Shown: piece after piece, positions 19,584 to 28,812 of the stretch | Layout of the letters: every line of letters begins with the position of its first letter | How positions within the stretch are numbered: the stretch's first letter is position 1 | NCBI RefSeq assembly: GCF_035594035.1 | Contig: NZ_CP141588.1 | Location: 248,001 to 312,000 of the forward strand | Reading direction: 5' to 3' | DNA: 64,000 nt | Source: Sphingomonas sp. LY54 | GTDB lineage: Bacteria; Pseudomonadota; Alphaproteobacteria; Sphingomonadales; Sphingomonadaceae | The notes under the pieces: generated by a model | Databases searched by the model: none | The model's input: the letters and a program-made list of their open reading frames with translations, nothing else | Told to the model about the DNA's origin: nothing | Translations under genes and position numbers: made by a program

Positions 19584-21449
19584 ATGAATACTTTTGTCCT
19601 TTTCCTCGCCGCCACCGGTCCCGCTAACGCCGATCCGTCGGGCGCGATCATCGTCACCGGAGCGCGCGAGCCGGTCGCGATCGGCGAGGCCGCAATCTCG
19701 GCCAGCCTCTTCGACCGGGCCACGCTCGACTCGCTCGCTCTGCCTGCGACCAGCGACGTGCTGCGGCTTGCGCCCGGCGTCTCGGTCGCGACGACCGGGC
19801 CGCGCGGCACGCAGACGCAGGTCCGCATTCGCGGCGCCGAAGCAAGCCACACCCTGCTGTTCGTCGACGGCATCCGCTTCAACGATCCGGCGGCGGGCAA
19901 CGAGGCGCGGTTTGAACTCCTCTCCAACGACGCGTTGTCGCGGATCGAACTGGTACGCGGCCCGCAATCGGCCCTGTGGGGGTCGGAGGCGCTCGGCGGC
20001 GTCATAGCGCTGGAGGCGGCCGATCCGCTCCACGCCCAAGGCGTCACCTCGCTCGCCGAATATGGCAGCCTCGACAGCGCCCGCGTTTCGGGCGGCGTCG
20101 CGGCGCGGGTCGGCGACGTCGGGCTGAGCGGCGCGGCGGGCTGGCTCCGTAGCGACGGCATCGATAGTTTCGGCGCCGGCGGAGAACGCGACGGCTTCGA
20201 GACCAAGACGGCGAGCCTCAAGGCCGTGTTCAGCCCGGTCGCGGATAGCGAGATCGGGGTGGTGGGCCATTATATCGAGGGCGTCAGCGACTATGACGGC
20301 AGCGATCCGGTCACCTTCCGCCGCGCCGACACGCTCGATTCGACCGCCAACCGGGTCCGCGCCGTGCGTGGCTGGGCGCGGACGACGCAGGGCGGCTGGA
20401 CGCTGGCATTCGACGGCTCCTGGCTCGACAGCGCCAACCGCAACCGGCTCGCGGGCGAACCGCTCAACAGCACGTTCGGCGAACGCTTCACCGCCGGCGG
20501 CCAAGTGACCCGCGCCTTCGCCGGGCACCGCCTGACCGTCGCGGCCGAGCATGAGAGCGAGACGTTCCGCGCCCGCGACCAGGTCTATTTCGGCGCCACC
20601 GACCAGCGGCGCTCGCGTGCGCTCACCGCAATGGTCGGCCAGTGGCGGACCGAATGGAACGACCGCCTCGTCACCGACATCGCCGTCCGCCACGACGCTT
20701 TCAGCGCCTTTGCCGACGAAACCACGCTGCGCGGCTCCGTCCTGTTCAGGCCCGCCGCCGGATGGACGGTCCACGCCGGCTATGGCGAAGGCATCGCCCA
20801 GCCGAGCTTCTACGATCTTCACGGCTTCTTCCCGGGCTCGTTCGTCGGCAATCCGGCGCTGCGGCCGGAGCGCTCCAAGGGCTATGAAGCGGGCGCTCGC
20901 TGGCAGGGCGGCCGCGCCGCCCTTGGCGTCACCGCATTTTCCAACCGGCTCGAGAATGAGATCGTCGACACGTTCGATCCGGTCACCTTCCTGTCCGGCA
21001 CCGCCAATGTCGACGGCAAGAGCCGCCGCCGCGGCGTCGAGCTGGAAGGCGAGTATCGGGTCGCCAGCCTGCGCCTCCACGCCAATTACACCTATCTCGA
21101 CGCCGGCGAGCAGCGGCTGGCCGGCACGTCGCAGGTGCGGGAAGTCCGTCGGCCACGCCATGCCGCCAATCTCATGCTCGACGGCAGCCTCGGCGCCTTC
21201 GATCTCGGCGCCGGCGTCTCCTATGTCGGCAAGCGCGTCGACAGTGATTTCGACCTGTTCCCGGCGCAGCGCGTGACGCTCGGCGATTACGCCCTCGCCT
21301 CGCTCAAGCTCGGCTACCGGATCACCTCGGCGATCGAGGCCTACGCCCGGCTCGAAAATGCGCTCGATGCCGATTATCAGGACGTGGTCGGCTATGCCAC
21401 GCCCGGAAGGACGGTCTATGCGGGCCTTCGCCTGCATCTTGGCCGCTAG
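19584..21449 (+). CDS. btuB: TonB-dependent vitamin B12 receptor, BtuB-type
   Basis: 621 residues with a signal peptide (about 1-18), a TonB-box-like stretch (AIIVTGAR), a plug domain (about 30-140, with VRIRGAEASHTLLFVDGIR and RIELVRGPQSALWGSEALGG) and a 22-strand-type barrel to the C-terminus. It should move cobalamins across the outer membrane using TonB energy. The riboswitch upstream and btuFCD downstream fix the substrate class. The last residues are LHLGR, so the final strand does not end in the usual aromatic residue. The start follows GGGGG at 19574-19578. Confidence 0.93.
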   Translation: MNTFVLFLAATGPANADPSGAIIVTGAREPVAIGEAAISASLFDRATLDSLALPATSDVLRLAPGVSVATTGPRGTQTQVRIRGAEASHTLLFVDGIRFNDPAAGNEARFELLSNDALSRIELVRGPQSALWGSEALGGVIALEAADPLHAQGVTSLAEYGSLDSARVSGGVAARVGDVGLSGAAGWLRSDGIDSFGAGGERDGFETKTASLKAVFSPVADSEIGVVGHYIEGVSDYDGSDPVTFRRADTLDSTANRVRAVRGWARTTQGGWTLAFDGSWLDSANRNRLAGEPLNSTFGERFTAGGQVTRAFAGHRLTVAAEHESETFRARDQVYFGATDQRRSRALTAMVGQWRTEWNDRLVTDIAVRHDAFSAFADETTLRGSVLFRPAAGWTVHAGYGEGIAQPSFYDLHGFFPGSFVGNPALRPERSKGYEAGARWQGGRAALGVTAFSNRLENEIVDTFDPVTFLSGTANVDGKSRRRGVELEGEYRVASLRLHANYTYLDAGEQRLAGTSQVREVRRPRHAANLMLDGSLGAFDLGAGVSYVGKRVDSDFDLFPAQRVTLGDYALASLKLGYRITSAIEAYARLENALDADYQDVVGYATPGRTVYAGLRLHLGR

Positions 21450-22203
21450 CCTGGCGCTCTCCGGCGCGGCGGAGGCGGCCCCCACGCGGGTCGCCTCGCT
21501 GAACCTGTGCACCGACGAACTGCTGCTCGCGCTCGCCGCGCCCGGCCAGATCGCCTCGGTGACGCACCTCTCAAGCCAAGAGGCGGAGACGCCTCTGTGG
21601 CGGCAGGCGCGGCGCTACCAACGCAATGACGGCAGCCTGCTCTCGGTCGCCGGCTTCCGCCCCGATCTCGTCCTGACCATGGGCGGCGGCGCGCGCGACC
21701 GCACGCGCATCGCCCGGCGGCTCGGCATCCGCGTGCTCGATCTGCCCTTCCCCGCCAGCATCGCCGACACCGAGCAGGCGATCATGACCGTCGCCGCGGC
21801 GCTGGGCCGCGAGGCGGAGGGACGCCGCATGCTCACGCGGATCTCGGCGCTGAAACGGAGCCAGCCCGCGTCCGCCGCCGACACGATCTGGCTCGGCGGC
21901 GGCGGCCGCAGCGTCGGCGCCAACAGCCTCGCCGCGCAGTGGATGCGCCTCGCCGGCTTCCGCCAGCGCCCGCTGCGCGGCGACCGCGTGTCGCTCGAGC
22001 AATTGCTTGTCCGCCCGCCCGCCATCTTGCTGCGCAGCGACTATCGCAGCGGCCAATATTCGGGCGAGCAAAGGTGGCTCGCCCATCCGCTCGCGCGGGG
22101 AACGCGCCGTTCGCGCGCCATCCCCACCGACGGCCGTCGCTGGACCTGCATGGGCCCGCTGATGATCGACGAAGTTCAACGCCTCCGGAAAATGGCGCCA
22201 TGA
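21418..22203 (+). CDS. btuF: Cobalamin ABC transporter substrate-binding protein, BtuF-type
   Basis: 261 residues with a signal peptide ending AEAA and the type III binding-protein opening RVASLNLCTDELLLALAAPGQIASVTHLS, then FRPDLVLTMGG. It would capture B12 in the periplasm and hand it to BtuC. The ATG at 21418 lies inside the end of the receptor gene (32-base overlap) with GGAAGG 7 bases before it, so it is translated by coupling. The stop overlaps btuC (ATGA). Confidence 0.9.
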   Translation: MRAFACILAASLALSGAAEAAPTRVASLNLCTDELLLALAAPGQIASVTHLSSQEAETPLWRQARRYQRNDGSLLSVAGFRPDLVLTMGGGARDRTRIARRLGIRVLDLPFPASIADTEQAIMTVAAALGREAEGRRMLTRISALKRSQPASAADTIWLGGGGRSVGANSLAAQWMRLAGFRQRPLRGDRVSLEQLLVRPPAILLRSDYRSGQYSGEQRWLAHPLARGTRRSRAIPTDGRRWTCMGPLMIDEVQRLRKMAP

Positions 22204-23165
22204 CTCCGCGCTGGCTCCTGCTCGGCGGCGCGCTGGCCCTCGCCTTCCTGCTGTCGCTGCTGACGCCATGGCCCCCGCTTGCAGAATTGCTCGGCCGGGA
22301 CCGGGACCTTGCTCTCGCCGTCCTCGCCGAACTCCGCCTGCCGCGGGCGTTGCTCGCCTTGCTCTATGGGGCGGTGCTGGGAGCCTCCGGCGCGGCGATC
22401 CAGGCGCTGTTCGCCAATCCGCTCGCCTCGCCCGATCTGACCGGTACGACCAGCGGCGCAGCGCTCGGCGCGGTCGTCACGGCTTACTGGTTCGGCTTTG
22501 CCGCGCCGCTGGCGCTGTCGGTCGGCTCTGTCGCGGGCGCGCTCGGGGCCCTGCTGCTGCTGATCGCGCTGGCCGGTCCGCGCGCGGAGACGGCGACCCT
22601 GCTCCTGTCCGGCCTCGCGATCAGCGCGCTCGCCGGCGCGCTCACCACGCTCGCCCTGGCGCTCGCCCCCTCCCCCTTCGCCTTCTACGACGCCTATGAC
22701 TGGCTGATGGGCTCGCTGGTCGATCGCAGCCTCGACCAGGCCGCCTTCGCCGCCGTTCCGGGGCTGATCGCGATCGGCTTGCTGTGGCGGATGCGGGGGG
22801 GACTGGATGCGCTGAGCCTTGGGGAAGAGGTCGCCCAATCTTTGGGCCATGACGTCAGCGGCATGCGGCTCCGCATCGTTTGCCTGACCGCGATCGGCGT
22901 CGGCGCCTGCGTCGCCATCTGCGGAGCGATCGGTTTCGTCGGGCTGGTCGCTCCGATCTTCGCGCGCCGGCTTACCGCCGGCCATCCCGGCCGGGCGATC
23001 CTGCCCGCCGCGCTGATCGGCGGCCTGCTCCTGCTCGCCGCCGACCTCGTCGTCCGCGCCGCGCCGCTCGGACGGACCTTACCCATTGGCGTCGTGACCG
23101 CCCTGCTCGGCGCGCCCTTCTTCCTGTGGCTGGTCGCCCACATGCGCTGGAGGCTGGAGCGATGA
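22200..23165 (+). CDS. btuC: Cobalamin ABC transporter permease, BtuC/FecCD family
   Basis: 321 residues with about ten hydrophobic segments. LRLPRALLALLYGAVLGASGAAIQALFANPLASPDLTGTTSGAALGA contains the family's LARP-like and GxxLGxSGAxxQxxxxNPLAxPxxLG patterns. The cytoplasmic coupling loop (CGAIGFVGLVAPIFARRLTAGHP) is also present. Overlaps btuF and btuD by four bases each. Confidence 0.93.
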   Translation: MTPRWLLLGGALALAFLLSLLTPWPPLAELLGRDRDLALAVLAELRLPRALLALLYGAVLGASGAAIQALFANPLASPDLTGTTSGAALGAVVTAYWFGFAAPLALSVGSVAGALGALLLLIALAGPRAETATLLLSGLAISALAGALTTLALALAPSPFAFYDAYDWLMGSLVDRSLDQAAFAAVPGLIAIGLLWRMRGGLDALSLGEEVAQSLGHDVSGMRLRIVCLTAIGVGACVAICGAIGFVGLVAPIFARRLTAGHPGRAILPAALIGGLLLLAADLVVRAAPLGRTLPIGVVTALLGAPFFLWLVAHMRWRLER

Positions 23166-23863
23166 GCCTGCTCGTCGCCGAGGGCCTCAGCCGGCCTGGC
23201 CGCCTTGCCGAGACCCGGCTGGCGCTCGAGCCGGGCACCCTCACCTGCCTGATTGGCCCCAATGGCAGCGGCAAGACCAGCCTGCTTCACGCTCTGGCCG
23301 GGATCGGCCCGAGGACGGGACGCGTCGAGATCGACGGCGTCGATCCGCGCAGCCTCGGCCCCGGCGAACGCCAGCGCCTGCTCGGCTTCCTGCCCGCCTC
23401 GCGCGACGTCAAATGGCCGCTCGCCGCGCGCGACGTGATCGCGCTGGGCGGCGGCGATCCGGCCTCGATCGATCTGGCTGTGAAGGCGCTGGACCTGGGG
23501 GCGCTGGCCGATCGCCGCGTCGACCGACTGTCGACTGGGGAGCGCAGCCGCGTGCTGATCGCCCGCGTGCTGGCCGCGCGTCCGCGGGTCGCCCTGCTCG
23601 ACGAACCGGTCGCGAACCTCGATCCCTTATGGCAGCTGAAACTGCTCGATCTGCTGCATGACGGCATGCGCGGGGCCGATCGCGCTTTGCTGCTGGCGAT
23701 CCACGACCTCGATCTCGCCGGCACCTATGCCGACCGCCTGATCATTCTCGACAAAGGGCGAATAGTGGCGGACGGCGAGCCGGGTGAGTTGCTACGCGGG
23801 CCGCGCATTCCGGAGGTATTCGGGGTGACGAAAGAAGGCGGGACATGGCGCCCCGCCTTCTGA
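23162..23863 (+). CDS. btuD: Cobalamin ABC transporter ATP-binding protein, BtuD-type
   Basis: 233 residues. Walker A GPNGSGKTS, Q-loop region GFLPASRDV, signature LSTGERSR (variant of LSGGQ), Walker B VALLDEPVA and switch His in AIHDLD are all present. It powers BtuC. The operon ends here, 11 bases from the convergent fabZ stop. No adenosyltransferase or cobalamin biosynthesis gene follows, so this locus only handles uptake. Confidence 0.93.
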   Translation: MSLLVAEGLSRPGRLAETRLALEPGTLTCLIGPNGSGKTSLLHALAGIGPRTGRVEIDGVDPRSLGPGERQRLLGFLPASRDVKWPLAARDVIALGGGDPASIDLAVKALDLGALADRRVDRLSTGERSRVLIARVLAARPRVALLDEPVANLDPLWQLKLLDLLHDGMRGADRALLLAIHDLDLAGTYADRLIILDKGRIVADGEPGELLRGPRIPEVFGVTKEGGTWRPAF

Positions 23864-23874
23864 TCGGTCGGTAA

Positions 23875-24348
23875 TCAGGCCGCGGGCGGATCCGCGATCA
23901 TCGCCGTGAAATTGGCTTCGGCCGCGACCTTGCCGTCGACCAAGGCCTTGCCGGCGAACTTGCACACCGAGGCGCGCTTCTGGACGAATTCGACCTCGAG
24001 CCGGAGCAAACAGCCCGGCTCGACCGGGGTGCGAAACTTCGCGCCCTCGATCGCCATGAAATAGACCAGCTTGCCCGAATTCGCGAGGCCGAGGGATTCC
24101 ACCGCCAGCACGCCGGCAGCCTGCGCCAGCGCCTCGACGATCAGCACGCCCGGCATGATCGGACGGCCCGGGAAATGGCCGTTGAAGAAGTCCTCGTTGA
24201 TCGTCACAGCCTTGATGGCGGTAATCGACTTGTCGGGGACGATCTCCTCGACGCGATCGACGAGGAGCATCGGGTAACGGTGCGGCAGGGCCGCCATCAC
24301 CCGCTTGACGTCAAGCGGTCCGATGGCGGCCTGAGTTTCGGCGCTCAC
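23875..24348 (-). CDS. fabZ: 3-hydroxyacyl-ACP dehydratase FabZ
   Basis: 157 residues. The hot-dog fold active site [20 protein letters not shown] (catalytic His and Glu) and [12 protein letters not shown] are diagnostic. It removes water from 3-hydroxyacyl-ACP in fatty acid elongation. Its GTG start overlaps the skp stop (GTGA). In most Gram-negatives lpxD lies between skp and fabZ and lpxA follows fabZ; both are missing here. Confidence 0.96.
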   Translation of the reverse strand: MSAETQAAIGPLDVKRVMAALPHRYPMLLVDRVEEIVPDKSITAIKAVTINEDFFNGHFPGRPIMPGVLIVEALAQAAGVLAVESLGLANSGKLVYFMAIEGAKFRTPVEPGCLLRLEVEFVQKRASVCKFAGKALVDGKVAAEANFTAMIADPPAA

Positions 24349-24929
24349 CGGCCCTGGGGCTGCTGCTGTTGCTGCGGCGCGGCCGGAGCGGTCGTGACCA
24401 CGCTCGGCAGCTGCTGGTTGAGGGCGGCGAGGACGTCGTTGGTGACGTCGAGCGCCGGCGAGCGCGCCAAAGTCGCCTGGGTGTCGAGCGCGACGTTGGC
24501 GCCGCGGGTCGTCATCACCTGCTGGATGATCGGGTTGAGGCGGGTCTGGATCTGCTGGGCGACATAGGCGCGGTTACGATTGAACGTCGCCTCGCTGCGC
24601 TGGATTTCCTGCGCGGCCGTGCTCTGGCGGGTCTGCAGGTCCTGGATGCGCTTCTGAAGCGCGGCGTCGGGCGCCTTGCCGCCGGCCGCGGTGCGGATCG
24701 AAGCGGCCTCGGTCTCGAGCGGCTGGCCGAGCTGCTGGGCGCGCTGCTGGAGCTGCTGAAGCTGGGTCTGAAGCTGGGTCTGCGCGGCCTTGCAGGCGTT
24801 GCAATCGCGGAACACGCGTTCGGAGTCGACGACGACGATCACGGCCGAGCCGACCTTCTGCGCCGGCGCGGCGGCGGGAATGGCGAGCGCAACGGCGGCG
24901 AGCGCCGTGCTGATAGCAAATTTGTTCAT
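24345..24929 (-). CDS. Periplasmic chaperone Skp/OmpH family
   Basis: 194 residues with a signal peptide (cut near AAPAQ). The body is a glutamine-rich coiled coil (about 48-130) of the Skp tentacle type, and the C-terminal tail is Pro/Gln-rich (QQQQQPQGR). Skp escorts unfolded outer-membrane proteins to BamA. The ATG overlaps the bamA stop (TAATG). The protein is somewhat longer than E. coli Skp because of the tail. Confidence 0.87.
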   Translation of the reverse strand: MNKFAISTALAAVALAIPAAAPAQKVGSAVIVVVDSERVFRDCNACKAAQTQLQTQLQQLQQRAQQLGQPLETEAASIRTAAGGKAPDAALQKRIQDLQTRQSTAAQEIQRSEATFNRNRAYVAQQIQTRLNPIIQQVMTTRGANVALDTQATLARSPALDVTNDVLAALNQQLPSVVTTAPAAPQQQQQPQGR

Positions 24930-27592
24930 TAGAATGCGGTCCCTACGTTGAATGTGAAGAGCTTGGTATCGTCACCTTCGGCCTTTGTAAGGGCCTTGGC
25001 TATATCGATCCTGAACGGTCCGAAAGGCGAGTTCCAGTTGACGCCGAAGCCCACCGAGACGCGCGGCTTGGGCGAGTCGCCCAGGAATTGCTCGTCGAAG
25101 GGCGTGACGCCTGCGCGGAAATTGGTGCCGGGCAGGCAGGATCCGGTGGTCGGCACCGGGGTACTTCCGCCCTGGGCGTCGATGCAGCGGTTCTGGGCAC
25201 GCGGGTCGTTTGGCGTGATCGACTGGGTGATCGGGTCCTTGAGCCCGAACAGGGCGCCGACGTCGACGAACACCGACGGGCGCAGGCCAAGCTCGCGGCC
25301 CTTCGATCCGAGCGGAATCTCGAGCTCGGCGCGGCCCAGATAATAAGCCCGGCCGCCGAGGGCGTCCTCGGCGAAGATGCCGTCCTTGCCCGGGATCACG
25401 TTGCCGTCCTCGTCGAAGCGGCGGCGGACGATGCGCGGACCGACGCCGCGAATGTCGAAGCCGCGCATCTGCGGTTCGCCGAGGAAGAAGCGGTCGGTCA
25501 GGCGGACCTTGTCGATCTCGTTGCCGTCCACGTCGAAACGCTGGTTTTCGAAGCTGTGGATGTAGCCGCCTTCGATGCTCGTCGAGAAAATGAAGCCGCT
25601 ATTGCCGATGCCCCAATATTTGGAGCCGTTGAGACGCGAGCGCAGATATTTCGTCGTGCCGCCAACGCCGGCGAAATCCTGGCTGAACACGATCCGCTCG
25701 CCCTTGGACGGGCGGAGATTGTTGTTGAGCGTGTTGTAGGAGAGCGAATAGCCGACCGAGGAGGTCGTCCGGTCGCCGATGGCGTCGCACAGATAGCGGC
25801 CCGCGAGAAGCGGATCGCACTGCGGCGCGAGCGGCCCATTGCCGTCGGGATCGGTGAAGAATAGCCCTTCGTCGAGGCCGACCTCGTCGAACGTAAGCCC
25901 GTAGCGAAGAGCCAGGATCATATGCTCGGTGAGCGGAACGCCGAGGCGCACCTGCCCGCCGGTCGAGACCTGCTCGTAGGTCGTGTTGCGGTTGCTGTTG
26001 ACGAAGTTGAAGCTGCGGAAGTCGCGCCGGAAGATATCGCCGCCGAGCGCGATGTTGCGGTCGAACAGATAGGGCTCGGTGAAGCCGAGCTCGACCGACT
26101 TGGAATAGCTCGAATAATTGACCGCGGCGCGGAGCGTCTGGCCCTTGCCCATGAAGTTGCGCTGCGTGATCGACAGGTTGACCAGGAAGCGCTCGAGGCT
26201 CGAGAAGCCGGCCGAGACCTGGAGCTCGCCGGTCGACCGTTCCTCGACGTCGACCGAGAGCACGACACGGTCGGGCGAGGACCCCTGCTCCTGCTTGATC
26301 TCGAGATTGTCCTGGAAGAAGCCAAGCGACTGGATGCGGTCGCGCGAGCGCTTGACGCGCACACTGTTGAACGGATCGCCCTCGGCCAGGCGGAACTCGC
26401 GGCGGACGACCTTATCGCGGGTCACCGTATTGCCGTTGATGTCGATCCGCTCGACATAGACGCGCGGCGCCTCGTCCAGCTTGAAGGTGACCGACATGGT
26501 CTTGTCTTCGGCGCTGCGCTTGATCTGCGGGTCGACCTCGACGAACGCGTAGCCGAACAGGCCGGCGGATTCGGACAGGCCGGTGACCGTGTCCTCGATC
26601 TGCTTGGCGTTGTACCAGTCGCCCTTCTTCATCGGCAGCAAGGCGGTCATGTCCTCGCCCCGGAAATCGCGGATGTCGCTTTCGACGCTGACATCGCCGA
26701 ACTTATAGCGCTCGCCTTCCTCGACGACGTAGGTGATGATGAAGTCGCGCTTGTCCGGGGTGAGTTCGGCCACCGCCGAGATCACGCGGAAATCGGCATA
26801 GCCCTCGGTCAGATAGAATTGGCGCAGCTTCTGCTGGTCGTAGGCGAGGCGATCCGGATCGTAGGTGTTGCCCGAGCTCAGGAAGCTCAGCAGGCTCGAC
26901 TGCTTGGTCGCCATCTCCGAGCGCAGCCGGCCATCGCTGTAAATCTCGTTGCCGAGGATGTTGATGCCCCGCACCTTCGAGCGCGGGCCCTCCTGGATCT
27001 CGAAGACGAGATCGACGCGGTTCTGGTCGAGCTGCACGATCTTGGGCTCGACTTCGGCGGCGAAGCGGCCCTGGCGGCGATAGAGCTCGATGATGCGCGC
27101 GACATCGGCGCGGACCTTGGAGCGGGTGAAGATCTGGCGCGGCGCGAGACGGATCTCGGGCACGATCTTGTCGTCCTTGAGGCGCTTGTTGCCCTCCAGG
27201 ATGATGCGGTTGATCACCGGGTTCTCGCGAACCTGGACGACGATGTTGCCGGTGTCGGCGCCGAGGATCTGGACGTCGGCGAAGAGTTCGGTCGCGTAGA
27301 GGTCGCGGATCGCCTCGTCGAGCCGTTCGCGGTCATAGGCTTCGCCCGGGCGCAGCTTGAGATAGGAGAGAACCGTCTCCGGCTCGAGGCGCTGGGCGCC
27401 GGTTACCGCCAGCGAGCGGACCGTGCCGCTGCCGGGCAATCCGACGGTGATCGGCGATTGCGCCGCCGGAGCGGGCGTCGTCGGCTGCGCCGTCTGCGCG
27501 TAGCCAGCCGCGGAGAATCCGCCGAGCATGGTGCCGACCAGCAAAGCCGAGCACAGCCGCCGATTGTTGGAAAATGCATTGATCGCTGTCAC
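24929..27592 (-). CDS. bamA: Outer membrane protein assembly factor BamA
   Basis: 887 residues. A signal peptide (about 1-32), five POTRA repeats (about 55-475, seen as VRSLAVTGAQRLEPETVLSYL, INRIILEGNKRLKDDKI, KVRGINILGNEIYSD and VERIDINGNTVTRDKVVRRE) and a 16-strand barrel with the conserved loop motif MRGFDIRGVGPR follow in order. It ends in F, as a beta-signal should. It inserts outer-membrane proteins. The start is GTG at 27590-27592 with a GGCGGGGA element upstream; the 80-base gap to rseP shows no clear promoter. Confidence 0.96.
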   Translation of the reverse strand: MTAINAFSNNRRLCSALLVGTMLGGFSAAGYAQTAQPTTPAPAAQSPITVGLPGSGTVRSLAVTGAQRLEPETVLSYLKLRPGEAYDRERLDEAIRDLYATELFADVQILGADTGNIVVQVRENPVINRIILEGNKRLKDDKIVPEIRLAPRQIFTRSKVRADVARIIELYRRQGRFAAEVEPKIVQLDQNRVDLVFEIQEGPRSKVRGINILGNEIYSDGRLRSEMATKQSSLLSFLSSGNTYDPDRLAYDQQKLRQFYLTEGYADFRVISAVAELTPDKRDFIITYVVEEGERYKFGDVSVESDIRDFRGEDMTALLPMKKGDWYNAKQIEDTVTGLSESAGLFGYAFVEVDPQIKRSAEDKTMSVTFKLDEAPRVYVERIDINGNTVTRDKVVRREFRLAEGDPFNSVRVKRSRDRIQSLGFFQDNLEIKQEQGSSPDRVVLSVDVEERSTGELQVSAGFSSLERFLVNLSITQRNFMGKGQTLRAAVNYSSYSKSVELGFTEPYLFDRNIALGGDIFRRDFRSFNFVNSNRNTTYEQVSTGGQVRLGVPLTEHMILALRYGLTFDEVGLDEGLFFTDPDGNGPLAPQCDPLLAGRYLCDAIGDRTTSSVGYSLSYNTLNNNLRPSKGERIVFSQDFAGVGGTTKYLRSRLNGSKYWGIGNSGFIFSTSIEGGYIHSFENQRFDVDGNEIDKVRLTDRFFLGEPQMRGFDIRGVGPRIVRRRFDEDGNVIPGKDGIFAEDALGGRAYYLGRAELEIPLGSKGRELGLRPSVFVDVGALFGLKDPITQSITPNDPRAQNRCIDAQGGSTPVPTTGSCLPGTNFRAGVTPFDEQFLGDSPKPRVSVGFGVNWNSPFGPFRIDIAKALTKAEGDDTKLFTFNVGTAF

Positions 27593-27672
27593 GCGTCCCC
27601 GCCTTTACGCTGCACGGCCGGAGAAATCCGGCGCGCGTGGTCCCTGTTGGTCCCTGCCCTGCCCCAAGCTGA

Positions 27673-28812
27673 TCAGCCGATCAACCCGCCAAGCTTCTTC
27701 CAGACGCCGAAAGACGCCAGATCGTTCAGGGTCACGAACATCATCAGCGCCAATAGCGCCGCGAGCCCGGTCCTGAACGCCCATTCCTGCGCCTCCGGCT
27801 TCAGTGGTTTCCGTCGCACCGCCTCGATCGTGTAGAAGGCCAGATGCCCGCCATCGAGCAAGGGGATTGGCAACAGGTTGATGAATCCCAGATTAATTGA
27901 AATCACGGTCATGAACATCAGGAAGCTGAACCAGCCTACACTCGCCTGCTGACCGGAATATTGGGCGATCTTCAGCGGCCCGCCCATTTCCTTCATCGAG
28001 CGGTCGCCGGTGATGACCTGGCCCAATGTCACGACCATCATCTTCACTGTGTCGGCAGTATGCCGAACCGCCGCGATCGGCAGTTCCCAGACCGGCACGT
28101 CGTGGAAGACGCGATTGCCGACCGGGCTCACGCCGAGGCGCCCAATGCGGGCCTCGTTGCCGAAGCTGTCGCGCTGGACCTCGGCACGGGCCACCGTGCG
28201 AACGGTCAGGCGATCGTCGCCCCGCGCCAGCTCGACCGCGAGCGGCTTCTCCGGGCGGATCTGCACATAGGCGCCGATATCCTCGAAGCGGGAGATGCGC
28301 AGGCCGTTGATCGTGAGGATCTGGTCGCCGGGGCGGATGCCCGCGCTCTCGGCCGCAGAACCGGGCGCGACATAGGCGATCACCGCCGGCGTGCGCGGCT
28401 CGCCATAAGCGGCGAACACGCCCATGTAGACGATGATCGCGAACAGAAAGTTGGTGATCGGGCCCGCGGCGACGATGATGAAGCGCTGCCACACCGGCTT
28501 GGCCTGGAAGCATTGCGCCCGCTCCTCGGCGGGAAGCGACAGCCATTCGTCGGAGGGCTGGCTGGCCGGGTTCATGTCGCCCTTGAACTTGACGTAGCCG
28601 CCGAGCGGCAGCCAGCCCACCTTCCAGCGCGTGCCGCGCTTGTCGGTCCAGCCGAACACTTCCCTGCCGAATCCGATCGAGAAAGTCTCCGCCTGCACGC
28701 CGAACCAGCGGCCGGCGAAATAATGGCCGAGCTCGTGGATGAAGATGAGCGGCCCGATCACGAGCAGGAAGCTCAGGATCGTCATCAAAAGGCCGGGCGC
28801 GGCAGTGGTCAA
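27673..28812 (-). CDS. rseP: Site-2 protease RseP (RIP metalloprotease)
   Basis: 379 residues. The zinc site H26-E-L-G-H30 lies in the first membrane helix, a PDZ domain occupies about 125-215 (SAAESAGIRPGDQILTING), and the third ligand is in LLPIPLLDGGH near 325. It performs intramembrane cleavage of anti-sigma factors and signal peptide remnants. The start is read as TTG at 28812, overlapping the dxr stop by four bases (TTGA); ATG at 28785 (MTILSFLL) is the alternative. Confidence 0.94.
   Translation of the reverse strand: MTTAAPGLLMTILSFLLVIGPLIFIHELGHYFAGRWFGVQAETFSIGFGREVFGWTDKRGTRWKVGWLPLGGYVKFKGDMNPASQPSDEWLSLPAEERAQCFQAKPVWQRFIIVAAGPITNFLFAIIVYMGVFAAYGEPRTPAVIAYVAPGSAAESAGIRPGDQILTINGLRISRFEDIGAYVQIRPEKPLAVELARGDDRLTVRTVARAEVQRDSFGNEARIGRLGVSPVGNRVFHDVPVWELPIAAVRHTADTVKMMVVTLGQVITGDRSMKEMGGPLKIAQYSGQQASVGWFSFLMFMTVISINLGFINLLPIPLLDGGHLAFYTIEAVRRKPLKPEAQEWAFRTGLAALLALMMFVTLNDLASFGVWKKLGGLIG

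Noticed and set aside
19560..21512. 650-codon frame on the minus strand
   Set aside because: Antisense shadow of the TonB-dependent receptor gene, with low-complexity composition and no motif.
25922..27835. 637-codon frame on the plus strand
   Set aside because: Antisense shadow of bamA with no domain signal.
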